From Mycobacterium sp. URHD0025 (lineage in GTDB: Bacteria > Actinomycetota > Actinomycetes > Mycobacteriales > Mycobacteriaceae), in contig NZ_AUEQ01000009.1 of NCBI RefSeq assembly GCF_000426065.1, positions 310,001-374,000 on the forward strand: 64,000 nt of DNA, written 5' to 3'. The notes under the pieces are model-generated. The model made no database searches. It was not told where the DNA came from and saw only the letters and a program-made list of their open reading frames with translations. Each line of letters starts with the position of its first letter. The first letter of the stretch is position 1. Both the position numbers and the translations under genes were made by a program. Positions 38,452-48,366 of this stretch are shown here, one piece after another.

Positions 38452-39161
38452 TACGGCGGGCAGGAGCGCAGCGACCGGGGAATCTGTCGCGGTTCGATTT
38501 ACGCACAACGCCTTTGCGCGAGGTGAATGCGGCGCTGCACGAGCCGGGTGTCGAGGGCGACTACGTCATCGCCCATCCCGACGGCGCACACAACGTGGCC
38601 GTCGGCCTCAACGCGCCGGTGCGCGTCACCATCGAGGGCCATGTCGGCTACTACGCCGCGGGAATGAATCAGCTGGCCGAAGTCACGATCAACGGCAACG
38701 CCGGAACCGGGGTGGCGGAGAACATGATGAGCGGCGCGGTGCGCGTCACCGGCAACGCCTCGCAGTCGGCGGGAGCCACCGCGCACGGTGGCCTGCTGGT
38801 CATCCAGGGCGACGCGGCTGCGCGGTGTGGCATCTCGATGAAGGGCGTCGACATCGTGGTGGGCGGCAGCATCGGCCACATGAGCGCGTTCATGGCGCAA
38901 GCCGGCCGGCTGGTGGTCCGCGGCGACGCCGGGGAGGCCCTGGGCGACTCGATCTACGAGGCACGGATCTACGTGCGCGGCGAGGTGGCCTCCCTTGGCG
39001 CGGACTGCATCGCCAAACCCATGCGCCCCGAGCACCATGCCGAACTCGCGGAGCTGTTGGAAGCCAGTGGATTCCGGGACGACGACACCGCGGCCTACAC
39101 CCGCTACGGCTCGGCCAGGAGCCTCTACCACTTCCACGTCGACAATGCGAGTGCCTACTGA
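38439..39161 (+). CDS. GXGXG-domain subunit (GlxC/MgsB-like)
   Basis: A 240-residue protein equivalent to the C-terminal GXGXG beta-helix domain of glutamate synthase. Repeats include VTIEGHVGYYAAGMNQLAEV, TINGNAGTGVAENMMSGAVR, VTGNASQSAGATAHGGLLVI, IVVGGSIGHMSAFMAQAGRL and VVRGDAGEALGDSIYEARIY. It probably has a structural role in channelling ammonia between the glutaminase and synthase subunits. The ATG at 38439 has GGAGGT upstream. It overlaps both neighbours, by 13 bases at the start and by one base (TGATG) at the end. Confidence 0.86.
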   Translation: MDTLIRRAGAQRPGNLSRFDLRTTPLREVNAALHEPGVEGDYVIAHPDGAHNVAVGLNAPVRVTIEGHVGYYAAGMNQLAEVTINGNAGTGVAENMMSGAVRVTGNASQSAGATAHGGLLVIQGDAAARCGISMKGVDIVVGGSIGHMSAFMAQAGRLVVRGDAGEALGDSIYEARIYVRGEVASLGADCIAKPMRPEHHAELAELLEASGFRDDDTAAYTRYGSARSLYHFHVDNASAY

Positions 39162-40501
39162 TGACCAACCTTCGCGAATCCGCCACCTTCGATCGGTCCA
39201 CCATCGCCGACATCCAGCGTGCCGCCGAGACCGGGATCTATGACATCCGCGGCTGGGGAGCCAAGCGACGGCTACCTCATTTCGACGACCTGTTGTTCCT
39301 CGGCGCCTCGATGTCGCGCTACCCGCTGGAGGGCTACCGCGAACGCTGCGGCACCGACGTGGTGCTCGGCGACCGGCATGCCAAACATCCCCTGCACCTG
39401 GATATCCCGGTCACCATTGCCGGGATGAGCTTCGGCGCGCTGTCCGGGCCCGCCAAGGAGGCTCTGGGCCGCGGGGCCAGCGAGGCAGGCACTTCGACCA
39501 CCACCGGCGACGGCGGCATGACACCCGAGGAGCGCGGGCAGAGCAAGCACCTGGTGTACCAGTACCTGCCCTCGCGCTACGGGATGAATCCCGACGATCT
39601 GCGCAAGGCGGACGCCATCGAGGTGGTGCTCGGCCAGGGCGCCAAACCCGGCGGCGGCGGAATGCTGTTGGGTCAGAAGATCTCCCCTCGGGTCGCCCAG
39701 ATGCGGACCCTGCCGGAGGGCATCGATCAGCGCAGTGCGTGCCGGCACCCGGACTGGACCGGCCCCGACGATCTCACCATCAAGATCAACGAACTGCGGG
39801 AGATCACCGACTGGGAGAAGCCGATCTACGTCAAGGTCGGGGCCACCCGCACGTACTACGACGTCAAGCTGGCCGTGCATGCCGGAGCCGACGTGGTGGT
39901 GGTCGACGGCATGCAGGGCGGCACGGCCGCCACCCAGGAGGTGTTCATCGAACACGTCGGCATCCCGACCCTGGCAGCGATCCCGCAGGCGGTGCAGGCG
40001 TTGCAGGAACTGGGAGTGCATCGGACCGGGGCGAGCGGAGCTTGCGGAGCGACGGGAAATGGCGGAGTGCAGTTGATCGTGAGCGGTGGCATCCGCTCCG
40101 GCGCCGACGTCGCCAAGGCACTGGCACTGGGCGCCGATGCCGTGGCGATCGGCACCGCCGCGTTGATCGCTCTGGGCGACAACCATCCCCGCTACGCCGC
40201 CGAGTACGAAAAGCTCGGCAGCGCAGCCGGTTTCTACGATGACTTCCAGGACGGGCGCGACCCTGCCGGCATCACCACGCAGGACCCGGAACTGGCGGCC
40301 CGATTCGATCCGATCGAGGGCGGCCGGCGGCTGGCCAACTATCTACGGGTGCTGACCATGGAGGCTCAGACCATCGCCCGGGCCTGCGGGAAAGCACACG
40401 TGTGCCACCTGGAACCCGAGGATCTGGTGGCGATCACCATCGAGGCCGCGGCGATGGCCAGAGTTCCGCTGGCCGGCACGAACTGGATACCGGGCTCGTG
40501 A
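39161..40501 (+). CDS. FMN-binding glutamate synthase-like subunit (GlxD/MgsC-like)
   Basis: A 446-residue FMN barrel equivalent to the synthase domain of GltB. Landmarks: FDDLLFLGASMSRYPLEGYR, ITIAGMSFGALSGPAKEALG, GASEAGTSTTTGDGGMTPEE, GQGAKPGGGGMLLGQKISPR, YVKVGATRTYYDVKLAVHAG, VVVDGMQGGTAATQEVFIEH and VSGGIRSGADVAKALALGAD. As the MgsC-like subunit it would catalyse transfer of an amine group between glutamate and methylamine, or make glutamate. The ATG overlaps the previous stop. Confidence 0.87.
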   Translation: MTNLRESATFDRSTIADIQRAAETGIYDIRGWGAKRRLPHFDDLLFLGASMSRYPLEGYRERCGTDVVLGDRHAKHPLHLDIPVTIAGMSFGALSGPAKEALGRGASEAGTSTTTGDGGMTPEERGQSKHLVYQYLPSRYGMNPDDLRKADAIEVVLGQGAKPGGGGMLLGQKISPRVAQMRTLPEGIDQRSACRHPDWTGPDDLTIKINELREITDWEKPIYVKVGATRTYYDVKLAVHAGADVVVVDGMQGGTAATQEVFIEHVGIPTLAAIPQAVQALQELGVHRTGASGACGATGNGGVQLIVSGGIRSGADVAKALALGADAVAIGTAALIALGDNHPRYAAEYEKLGSAAGFYDDFQDGRDPAGITTQDPELAARFDPIEGGRRLANYLRVLTMEAQTIARACGKAHVCHLEPEDLVAITIEAAAMARVPLAGTNWIPGS

Positions 40502-41679
40502 ACGCCGACGTCGTCATCGTCGGCGGCGGCCTGGAAGGGGCCGCCGCGGCCTGGGCTCTGAGTCAGCGAGGCGTCACCAATGTGACTGTCCTGGAACGTA
40601 ATACCGTCGGCTCGGGCATGACCGGGAAATCCAGCGGTATCGTGCGTTGCCACTACGGGGTGAGCTCGCTGGCGGCGATGGCCACCGTCGGCCTCGCGGT
40701 CTTCGAAGGCGCTGAGCAGTACTTCGGGACCGACATCGGGTTCCGGCAGACCGGCTATGTCGTCGGCGTCGGGGAACGCAACGTCGACAACCTGCGCAAG
40801 AGCCTGGCCACCCAACGCGAGGTCGGCGTGCAGACCGAGGAGATCGACGCCGTCGAGGTGGCCAAGCTGTGGCCGTGGGCGGATCTGGAACCGTTCGCGG
40901 CTTTCGGCTGGGAGGCCCGCGGCGGCTACGGCGACGCCTACCAGACCGCGCAGGCGTTCGCGGTGACGGCCAGGGCAGCTGGGGTACGAATCCACCAGGG
41001 CGCCAACGTGACCGGGCTGCTGATCGACGGGGATCGGGTCACCGGTGTCACATTGGCCGACGGCACGCGGGTGTCGGCTGGCAGCGTCGTCGTCGCGACC
41101 GGAGTGTGGACCGGTCCGTTCCTGGCGCCCTATGGCATCGACGTCCCGATCCACGTGCACCGGGAACAGATCGTGACGATCAAACCCGGGGTGGACACGG
41201 GTCCGGTGCCCGTCTTCTCCGATCTGGTCTCGCTGCAATACATTCGGCCCGAGCCCAACGGAGAACTGCTGTTCGGGAACTCCGATCTGGCCGAGTTGGA
41301 GCTTGCCGACCCCGACGACTACCTGAACCGGGCCACCGACGGCTTCATCGATCTGACCGTCGACAAGGTGGGCACCCGATTTCCCGGTTTCCCCGACGCG
41401 GCAATCGCCGGCAGCTACGCCGGCTGCTACGACGTCACCCCGGACTGGAACCCCGTCATCTCCCGCACCGGCATCGACGGCCTGCTGGTGGCGGCCGGAT
41501 TCAGCGGGCACGGCTTCAAGATCGCCCCGGCGGTCGGCGGGCTCATCGCCGACCTGGTGATCGACGGCCACAGCCGCGACCCGCGGATACCCGAGTCGGA
41601 TTTCCGCCTGACCCGGTTCGCGGAGGACAATTTGCTCAAGAGCCGGTACCCGTACGTGGGTGCCGGGGAGATGCGATAG
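40498..41679 (+). CDS. FAD-dependent oxidoreductase, sarcosine-oxidase beta-like (DAO family)
   Basis: A 393-residue FAD amine oxidase. The dinucleotide-binding site is at the N-terminus (NADVVIVGGGLEGAAAAWAL), MTGKSSGIVRCHYGVSSLAA is the SoxB-like flavin region, VVVATGVWTGPFLAPYGIDV follows, and the C-terminus has DWNPVISRTGIDGLLVAAGF and SGHGFKIAPAVGGLIADLVI. GTG 40498 overlaps the previous stop (GTGA), so it belongs to the glnT-glxBCD transcript. It could oxidise an N-methylated amino acid such as N-methylglutamate or sarcosine. The usual SoxA/D/G partner subunits are absent, so it probably acts alone. Confidence 0.84.
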   Translation: MNADVVIVGGGLEGAAAAWALSQRGVTNVTVLERNTVGSGMTGKSSGIVRCHYGVSSLAAMATVGLAVFEGAEQYFGTDIGFRQTGYVVGVGERNVDNLRKSLATQREVGVQTEEIDAVEVAKLWPWADLEPFAAFGWEARGGYGDAYQTAQAFAVTARAAGVRIHQGANVTGLLIDGDRVTGVTLADGTRVSAGSVVVATGVWTGPFLAPYGIDVPIHVHREQIVTIKPGVDTGPVPVFSDLVSLQYIRPEPNGELLFGNSDLAELELADPDDYLNRATDGFIDLTVDKVGTRFPGFPDAAIAGSYAGCYDVTPDWNPVISRTGIDGLLVAAGFSGHGFKIAPAVGGLIADLVIDGHSRDPRIPESDFRLTRFAEDNLLKSRYPYVGAGEMR

Positions 41680-41686
41680 ACCGGGG

Positions 41687-41777
41687 GGCGGATCGCGCAT
41701 GAGGGACAGCAAGAAGCCGCAGGCGGATCGCGCATGAGGGACAGCAAGAAGCCGCAGGCGGATTGCGCATGAGTGAC
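41687..41777. repeat. 35-bp tandem repeat, 2.6 copies, running into a start codon
   Basis: Two identical 35-base units (41687-41721 and 41722-41756), each beginning GGCGGATCGCGCATGAGGGA, are followed by a 21-base partial unit with two changes that contains the ATG of the XRE regulator. The upstream units each carry an ATG in the same relative place. It looks like a recent duplication of the gene's start region. Confidence 0.92.
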
Positions 41778-42413
41778 GTTCCGCTGATCCGAAACGTCGG
41801 CACGGCCCGCGAGCGCGATCCGCACGCCCCTGTCGAGGACCTCGAATTCGAGGCGGCGATCGGGCGCAATGTGCGTCAACTGCGCCAGCAGCACGGGCTG
41901 ACCGTCGCGGACATGGCCACCAGGGTGGGCATCTCCAAGGCGATGCTCTCCAAGATCGAGAACGCCCAGACCTCGTGCAGCCTGTCCACCCTGGCCCTAC
42001 TTGCCAAGGGGCTCGACGTTCCGGTGACCAGCCTGTTCCGCGGGGCCGACGTCGAACGTCCGGCCGCATTCGTCAAAGCGGGCACCGGTCCGGAGATCGT
42101 GCGCAACGGCACCAAGCAGGGGCACGAATACCAGCTGCTCAGCTCGCTGCGCGGCGAGCACAAGCGTCTGGAATGCCTGCACGTCACGCTGACCGAGAAG
42201 AGTCAGACGTACCCGCTGTTCCAGCATCCGGGCACCGAGTTCATCTACATGCTCTCCGGCGTCATGGACTACAGCCACAGCCGCTCGGTCTATCGGCTGC
42301 AGCCGGGCGACTCCCTGCAGATCGACGGGGAAGGCGCTCACGGACCGGTTGACCTGATCGAACTGCCGATCCGGTTCCTGTCGGTGATCGCCTTCCCCGA
42401 TTCCCAGGTGTGA
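41769..42413 (+). CDS. XRE-family regulator with cupin domain
   Basis: A 214-residue DNA-binding protein. The HTH comes first (NVRQLRQQHGLTVADMATRV, GISKAMLSKIENAQTSCSLS); a C-terminal cupin follows (PLFQHPGTEFIYMLSGVMDY, YRLQPGDSLQIDGEGAHGPV), the PuuR-like arrangement. The cupin probably senses a small amine or amino acid and the protein regulates the upstream amine cluster, being the last gene on the same strand. The start codon lies in the third, partial unit of a 35-bp tandem repeat, so ribosome-site spacing may vary between strains. Confidence 0.88.
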   Translation: MSDVPLIRNVGTARERDPHAPVEDLEFEAAIGRNVRQLRQQHGLTVADMATRVGISKAMLSKIENAQTSCSLSTLALLAKGLDVPVTSLFRGADVERPAAFVKAGTGPEIVRNGTKQGHEYQLLSSLRGEHKRLECLHVTLTEKSQTYPLFQHPGTEFIYMLSGVMDYSHSRSVYRLQPGDSLQIDGEGAHGPVDLIELPIRFLSVIAFPDSQV

Positions 42414-42428
42414 GTCAACTTCCCGGGA

Positions 42429-42644
42429 TTACTCGTAGATGCTGAGGATCCGCTGCGGGCCATGGTGGTTGTGCCAGCCGGGCTTCATGCCGGGAGCCGG
42501 GGTGGCATAGGTGTCGGGGCTGTAGAGGTTGCCCGGGCCCTGCGGCTCCTGAGCGGCGGCCGTTCCGGCCAGGCCCAGCGCGACGGCGCCGAGGAAACCT
42601 GCGGACAGGACGGGCAGTGCCAGGGCCTTGGTGAATTTGGTCAT
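42429..42644 (-). CDS. Small secreted protein
   Basis: A 71-residue exported protein of unknown function. MTKFTKALALPVLSAGFLGA begins a signal peptide ending AGTAAA-QEP. The mature part is about 38 residues, PGNLYSPDTYATPAPGMKPG then WHNHHGPQRILSIYE, rich in Pro and His. ATG 42644 with AAAGGATTC upstream is preferred over an open extension to 42704. Convergent with the XRE regulator, it shares a 15-bp gap. Confidence 0.68.
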   Translation of the reverse strand: MTKFTKALALPVLSAGFLGAVALGLAGTAAAQEPQGPGNLYSPDTYATPAPGMKPGWHNHHGPQRILSIYE

Positions 42645-42813
42645 GTTCGTGAATCCTTTTGTCTTGGTTGCTATTTCGTATTGCTTGGCGGCCTGTTCGA
42701 CCACTGAGACAAGAATGCGGCCTGGACGGCTGCCGGTCTGTCCGGCAATCGGGCGATGAGGCTGGTGAAGATGTGTTCCCCCGATCGGAGGAACCGCACG
42801 TCAACCGCGAGTT

Positions 42814-42841
42814 TTGGCCTGGGATTGAGGCGGAGTACAGT
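42814..42841 (+). promoter_or_regulatory. leuA promoter
   Basis: TTGGCC (42814-42819), 16 bases, then TACAGT (42836-42841). The expected start is near 42849, exactly the GTG of the leader peptide, so the leader mRNA would itself be leaderless. Between the small secreted gene (42644) and this promoter I see no gene. Confidence 0.6.
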
Positions 42842-42848
42842 TGACCGC

Positions 42849-42874
42849 GTGCAGCGGGTGCTCCTTCTCGGACG

Positions 42875-42890
<16 letters not shown>
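42849..42890 (+). CDS. leuL: leuA leader peptide with three leucine codons
   Basis: A 13-codon reading frame, GTG start, encoding VQRVLLLGRRDGV then TGA (42888-42890). Three consecutive leucine codons (CTC CTT CTC, 42861-42869) are the usual sensor of transcription attenuation in leucine genes. Ribosomes stalled there for lack of charged tRNA-Leu would cover the 5' arm of the terminator that begins at 42875. It is too short to be found by normal gene calling. Confidence 0.78.
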
Positions 42891-44795
<1,905 letters not shown>

Positions 44796-44845
44796 CTGAC
44801 GTCGGCGTAGATCACTGCGCCGACGCCAACTGCAAGGAGCAGTCC

Positions 44846-45232
44846 ATGGACTGGGGTTCGACATGGGATTTCCTGTGGCATTTCCTGATCATCTTCGCCT
44901 GGATCGCGTACCTGCTGGTGCTGTTCCAGATCCTGACAGACCTGTTCTGGCGTGATCACAAGACCTCCGGCTGGGTCAAAGCCGTGTGGGTGATCTTCCT
45001 GATCCTGTTGCCGTGGCTGACCGCGCTGGTCTACCTCATCGCTCGCGGCCAGGGCATGTCCGAGCGCGCTCAGGCGGCGGCACTGGCGGCCAAGCAGGAA
45101 ACCGACGACTACATCAAGCAGGCGGCGGGCCGGTCCCCGGCACAGGAGATCGCCGACGCCAAGGCACTGCTGGACGCGGGCACGATCACCCAGGCCGAGT
45201 TCGACGGGTTGAAGGCGAAGGCTCTGGGCTGA
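44846..45232 (+). CDS. Small membrane protein with C-terminal SHOCT domain
   Basis: A 128-residue protein. Two membrane helices (FLWHFLIIFAWIAYLLVLFQ; AVWVIFLILLPWLTALVYLI) form a PLDc_N-like module, then a short coiled region (ERAQAAALAAKQETDDYIKQ) and a SHOCT motif (EIADAKALLDAGTITQAEFD) follow. The ATG at 44846 has AAGGAG seven bases upstream. Members of this family are common in actinobacteria, and their function is not well defined. It follows leuA by 50 bp and could be cotranscribed. Confidence 0.8.
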   Translation: MDWGSTWDFLWHFLIIFAWIAYLLVLFQILTDLFWRDHKTSGWVKAVWVIFLILLPWLTALVYLIARGQGMSERAQAAALAAKQETDDYIKQAAGRSPAQEIADAKALLDAGTITQAEFDGLKAKALG

Positions 45233-45242
45233 CGGTGCCGAG

Positions 45243-46232
45243 TCAGAACAGCGTGTACTGATCGCTCTCGGCGGCGGTGTCGTGGAACTCCTCGATGTTC
45301 GCACCACCGAGGACATGGGCCAGCAGGCCCATGAACGTCTCGTCGTCGAGGAGCGGTACACCCGCCTCCACGGCCTGGTAGCCCTTGCCCTGATCGGGTG
45401 CGGGTTCGTTGCAGATCACCAACGACGTCTGCTGGTCAACCAGGTCCGTGTAGGCCAGCCCGGCGTGCAGGATGCGCTCGATGAGCTCCTCGTGGGTGCG
45501 CGCCACCTCTGCCGACAACGCCACCCGCATGCCCTGCACCAGTGGTCGGCCCGCCACGTAGATGCCAGGGTTGGCGTAATCGCACGGCAGCCGCGAGGCC
45601 AGCATCTTCAACGGCCGCAGCTCCTCATGGGTGATGTGCCCATTGGGCCAGCGGCGCCGGCTCACCTCCCGCAGCGGCAGCCAGACCTTGCGGTCGCGGG
45701 CCCGGGCCAATGTCGGTTTGAGGATCTGCGCCAGCACCAGCGCGTCGTCGAGCGCGTCGTGCGGCTTCATCTGGCTGACGCCCCAATGCGCCGCCAGGGT
45801 CTCCAGGCGCAGATTGTCGGTGCCCAGCGCCAGCCGACGGGCCAGCTCCACGGTGCACATGACGCTGTCGACCGGCAGCTCGGCCCCCACCAGCTCGGCC
45901 TCGGCGGCCAGGAAGCTGTAATCGAAGCCCACGTTGTGGGCCACCAGGGTGCGTCCCCGCAGGATGTCGCTCACGTCGCCGACGACGTCGCCGAAGGTCG
46001 GCTGGCCTTCCAACATCTCGGCCGTCAGCCCATGCACATGGGTCGGCCCCGGATCCACCCCCGGATTCAGCAAGGTGGCCACGCTGCGCTCGACGTTGCC
46101 GTCATCCCCGACCGCCAAGGCGGCGACGCTGACGATGCGTGCCTGCCCTGGCCGGAACCCGGTGGTCTCCACGTCCACGACGGCCCAGCCCGCGCCCGGC
46201 TCGGATGCCGGCCTGCCCCACGCGCTGCTCAT
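45243..46232 (-). CDS. dnaQ: DnaQ-like 3'-5' exonuclease (DNA polymerase III epsilon family)
   Basis: A 329-residue protein. The exonuclease domain occupies residues 15-180 with the DEDDh motifs WAVVDVETTGFRPGQARIVS (Exo I), HNVGFDYSFLAAEAELVG (Exo II) and HDALDDALVLAQIL (Exo III). The C-terminal part (GIYVAGRPLVQGMRVALSAE ... YTDLVDQQTSLVICNEP) resembles a BRCT-like domain. The start ATG 46232 (MSSAWGRPAS) fits the family; the open frame further upstream has no family match. The role is probably in DNA repair or proofreading, although the main mycobacterial proofreading activity lies in DnaE1's PHP domain. Confidence 0.88.
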   Translation of the reverse strand: MSSAWGRPASEPGAGWAVVDVETTGFRPGQARIVSVAALAVGDDGNVERSVATLLNPGVDPGPTHVHGLTAEMLEGQPTFGDVVGDVSDILRGRTLVAHNVGFDYSFLAAEAELVGAELPVDSVMCTVELARRLALGTDNLRLETLAAHWGVSQMKPHDALDDALVLAQILKPTLARARDRKVWLPLREVSRRRWPNGHITHEELRPLKMLASRLPCDYANPGIYVAGRPLVQGMRVALSAEVARTHEELIERILHAGLAYTDLVDQQTSLVICNEPAPDQGKGYQAVEAGVPLLDDETFMGLLAHVLGGANIEEFHDTAAESDQYTLF

Positions 46233-46329
46233 ATTCGTCAGGATGGCACGCGAGCCCGACAGAGTCCGATTGACGCGCCGCGTCGCCTCGCTCGGCAGCC
46301 CAGCGTGTCGTGCCCCTAAAATCGCCGGA

Positions 46330-47550
46330 ATGCTGACCCTTCGCGGGCGCGCCGCACTGGCCGCCGGATCCACCGCGCGCTGGGCGTCGCGGGTCACCGG
46401 CCGCGGCGCGGGCGCGATGATCGGCGGCCTGGTGGCGATGACACTGGACCGCTCGATCCTGCGTCAACTTGGCCAGGACCGCCGCAGCGTCGTCGTGACC
46501 GGCACGAATGGCAAGTCGACCACCACTCGGATGACTGCGGCCGCACTGGCCACGTTGGGCCCGGTGGCCAGTAACTCCGAGGGCGCCAACATGGACGCCG
46601 GCCTGGTGGCGGCACTGGCCGGGGCTCGCGATGCGACGCTGGCGGCCCTGGAAGTCGACGAGATGCACGTCCCGCATGTCTTGGACGCAGTTGATGCCGC
46701 GGTGGTCGTTTTGCTGAACCTGTCCCGTGACCAGCTGGACCGGGTCGGTGAGATCAACCACATCGAACGGACCCTGCGCGGCGGGCTGGCGCGTCATCGC
46801 GACGCGGTGATCGTGGCCAACTGCGACGACGTACTGATGACCTCGGCCGCCTACGACAGCCCGAATGTGGTGTGGGTGGCCGCCGGCGGCAGCTGGGCGG
46901 GCGACTCGGTGAGCTGTCCACGGTCCGGCGAGATCATCGAGCGCAACGGGCGGGACTGGTACTCGACCGGAACCGACTTCAAGCGTCCCGCCCCGCAGTG
47001 GTGGTTCGACGACACCCACATCTATGGACCCGACGGCCTGGTGCTGCCCATGACGCTGGCCCTGCCGGGCGCAGTCAACCGCGGTAACGCCACCCAGGCG
47101 GTCGCGGCCGCCGTCGCGCTCGGCGCAGACCCTGCCGCCGCGGTGGCGGCGGTTTCCGGCGTCGACGAGGTCGCCGGGCGGTACCGCACGGTGCAGATCG
47201 GCTCCCACACCGCGCGGATCCTGCTGGCCAAAAACCCGGCCGGCTGGCAAGAGGCGCTGTCGATGGTGGACAAGCACGGCGCCGGGGTGGTCATCTCCGT
47301 CAACGGGCAGGTGCCCGACGGGGAGGATCTGTCGTGGTTGTGGGATGTTCGGTTCGAGCACTTTGACGACACTCAAGTGGTGGCCGCCGGGGAGCGCGGG
47401 ACCGATCTCGCGGTGCGGCTCGGGTACGCGGGCGTCGAGCATTCGCTGGTGCACGACACCGTCGCGGCCATCGAGTCCTGCCCACCCGGACATGTCGAGG
47501 TGATCGCCAACTACACCGCGTTCCTGCAACTGAATCGGCGGATCTCATGA
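46330..47550 (+). CDS. murT: Lipid II isoglutaminyl synthase, Mur ligase subunit
   Basis: A 406-residue ATP-dependent Mur ligase-like subunit. With GatD it amidates the D-glutamate of the lipid II stem peptide. VVVTGTNGKSTTTRMTAAAL is the P-loop, VVVLLNLSRDQLDRVGEINH is the Mur central-domain motif, and the C-terminal MurT domain (ILLAKNPAGWQEALSMVDKH; WDVRFEHFDDTQVVAAGERG) follows. The inserted region that forms a four-Cys zinc ribbon in staphylococcal MurT shows only one Cys here (VSCPRSGEII). It overlaps gatD by ATGA and diverges from dnaQ. Confidence 0.93.
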   Translation: MLTLRGRAALAAGSTARWASRVTGRGAGAMIGGLVAMTLDRSILRQLGQDRRSVVVTGTNGKSTTTRMTAAALATLGPVASNSEGANMDAGLVAALAGARDATLAALEVDEMHVPHVLDAVDAAVVVLLNLSRDQLDRVGEINHIERTLRGGLARHRDAVIVANCDDVLMTSAAYDSPNVVWVAAGGSWAGDSVSCPRSGEIIERNGRDWYSTGTDFKRPAPQWWFDDTHIYGPDGLVLPMTLALPGAVNRGNATQAVAAAVALGADPAAAVAAVSGVDEVAGRYRTVQIGSHTARILLAKNPAGWQEALSMVDKHGAGVVISVNGQVPDGEDLSWLWDVRFEHFDDTQVVAAGERGTDLAVRLGYAGVEHSLVHDTVAAIESCPPGHVEVIANYTAFLQLNRRIS

Positions 47551-48284
47551 GTGCAGGTGCGCACGCGAGGAGCAATTCAACGGTCAGCATCGGACTGGTG
47601 CTGCCCGACGTGATGGGCACCTACGGAGACAGCGGCAATGCAGTGGTTCTGCGAAAACGGTTGCAGTTGCGCGGGATTGACGCCGAGATCGTGGAGATCA
47701 CGCTGGGCGACCCGGTACCGTCGTCGCTCGATCTGTACACGCTGGGCGGCGCCGAGGATTACGCGCAACGGCTGGCCACCAAGCACCTGATCCGGTATCC
47801 CGGTCTGCAGCAGGCAGTTTCACGAGGTGCGCCGGTGCTCGCGATCTGCGCGGCCATCCAGGTGCTGGGGCACTGGTACGAGACCTCGGCCGGCGAGCGG
47901 GTCGAAGGCGTCGGGCTGCTCGACGTCACCACATCGCCGCAGGAGTCCCGGACCATCGGCGAGGTGGCGTCACGGCCCATGCTCGACGGACTCACCCAGC
48001 CGTTGACCGGATTCGAAAATCACCGTGGCGGAACAGTTCTGGGGTCGGAAGCGCGACCACTGGCCGCCGTCACCAAGGGCGCGGGCAATCGGGCGGGCGA
48101 CGGCTACGACGGTGCGGTTCAAGGCAGCGTGGTCGCGACCTACCTGCACGGGCCGTGTCTGGCCCGCAACCCGGAGCTGGCCGACCATCTGCTCTCGCGG
48201 GTGGTGGGAGAGCTTCCGCCACTGCAGCTGCCCGAGGTGGACATGCTGCGTCGCGAACGCCTGGCTGCCCCGCGCCGGGTCTAG
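47547..48284 (+). CDS. gatD: Lipid II isoglutaminyl synthase, glutaminase subunit
   Basis: A 245-residue class I (CobB/CobQ-like) glutamine amidotransferase that supplies ammonia to MurT for amidation of D-iso-glutamate in peptidoglycan. The nucleophile is C101 in PVLAICAAIQVLG, and the catalytic His is H201 in VATYLHGPCLARNPE. VLPDVMGTYGDSGNAVVLRK and LYTLGGAEDYAQRLAT are typical GatD N-terminal stretches. Start overlaps the murT stop (ATGA). A repeat element follows its stop by 14 bases. Confidence 0.93.
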   Translation: MSAGAHARSNSTVSIGLVLPDVMGTYGDSGNAVVLRKRLQLRGIDAEIVEITLGDPVPSSLDLYTLGGAEDYAQRLATKHLIRYPGLQQAVSRGAPVLAICAAIQVLGHWYETSAGERVEGVGLLDVTTSPQESRTIGEVASRPMLDGLTQPLTGFENHRGGTVLGSEARPLAAVTKGAGNRAGDGYDGAVQGSVVATYLHGPCLARNPELADHLLSRVVGELPPLQLPEVDMLRRERLAAPRRV

Positions 48285-48298
48285 TCGCCACCCCTTCT

Positions 48299-48363
48299 CC
48301 GCCGAAACGGCATTCCGGCAGGGACTTACTCGAACTTCTCCTGCCGGAATGCCGTTTCGGCGG
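48299..48363. repeat. Dispersed palindromic element, family A copy 2
   Basis: Perfect 23-base arms (48299-48321 and 48341-48363; core GAAACGGCATTCCGGCAG) flank a 19-base loop containing TTACTCGAACTT. It lies between convergent gatD and the metallo-hydrolase gene, ending three bases before the latter's stop. It would make a very stable hairpin on either strand and could terminate both transcripts. Confidence 0.92.
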
Positions 48364-48366
48364 TAG

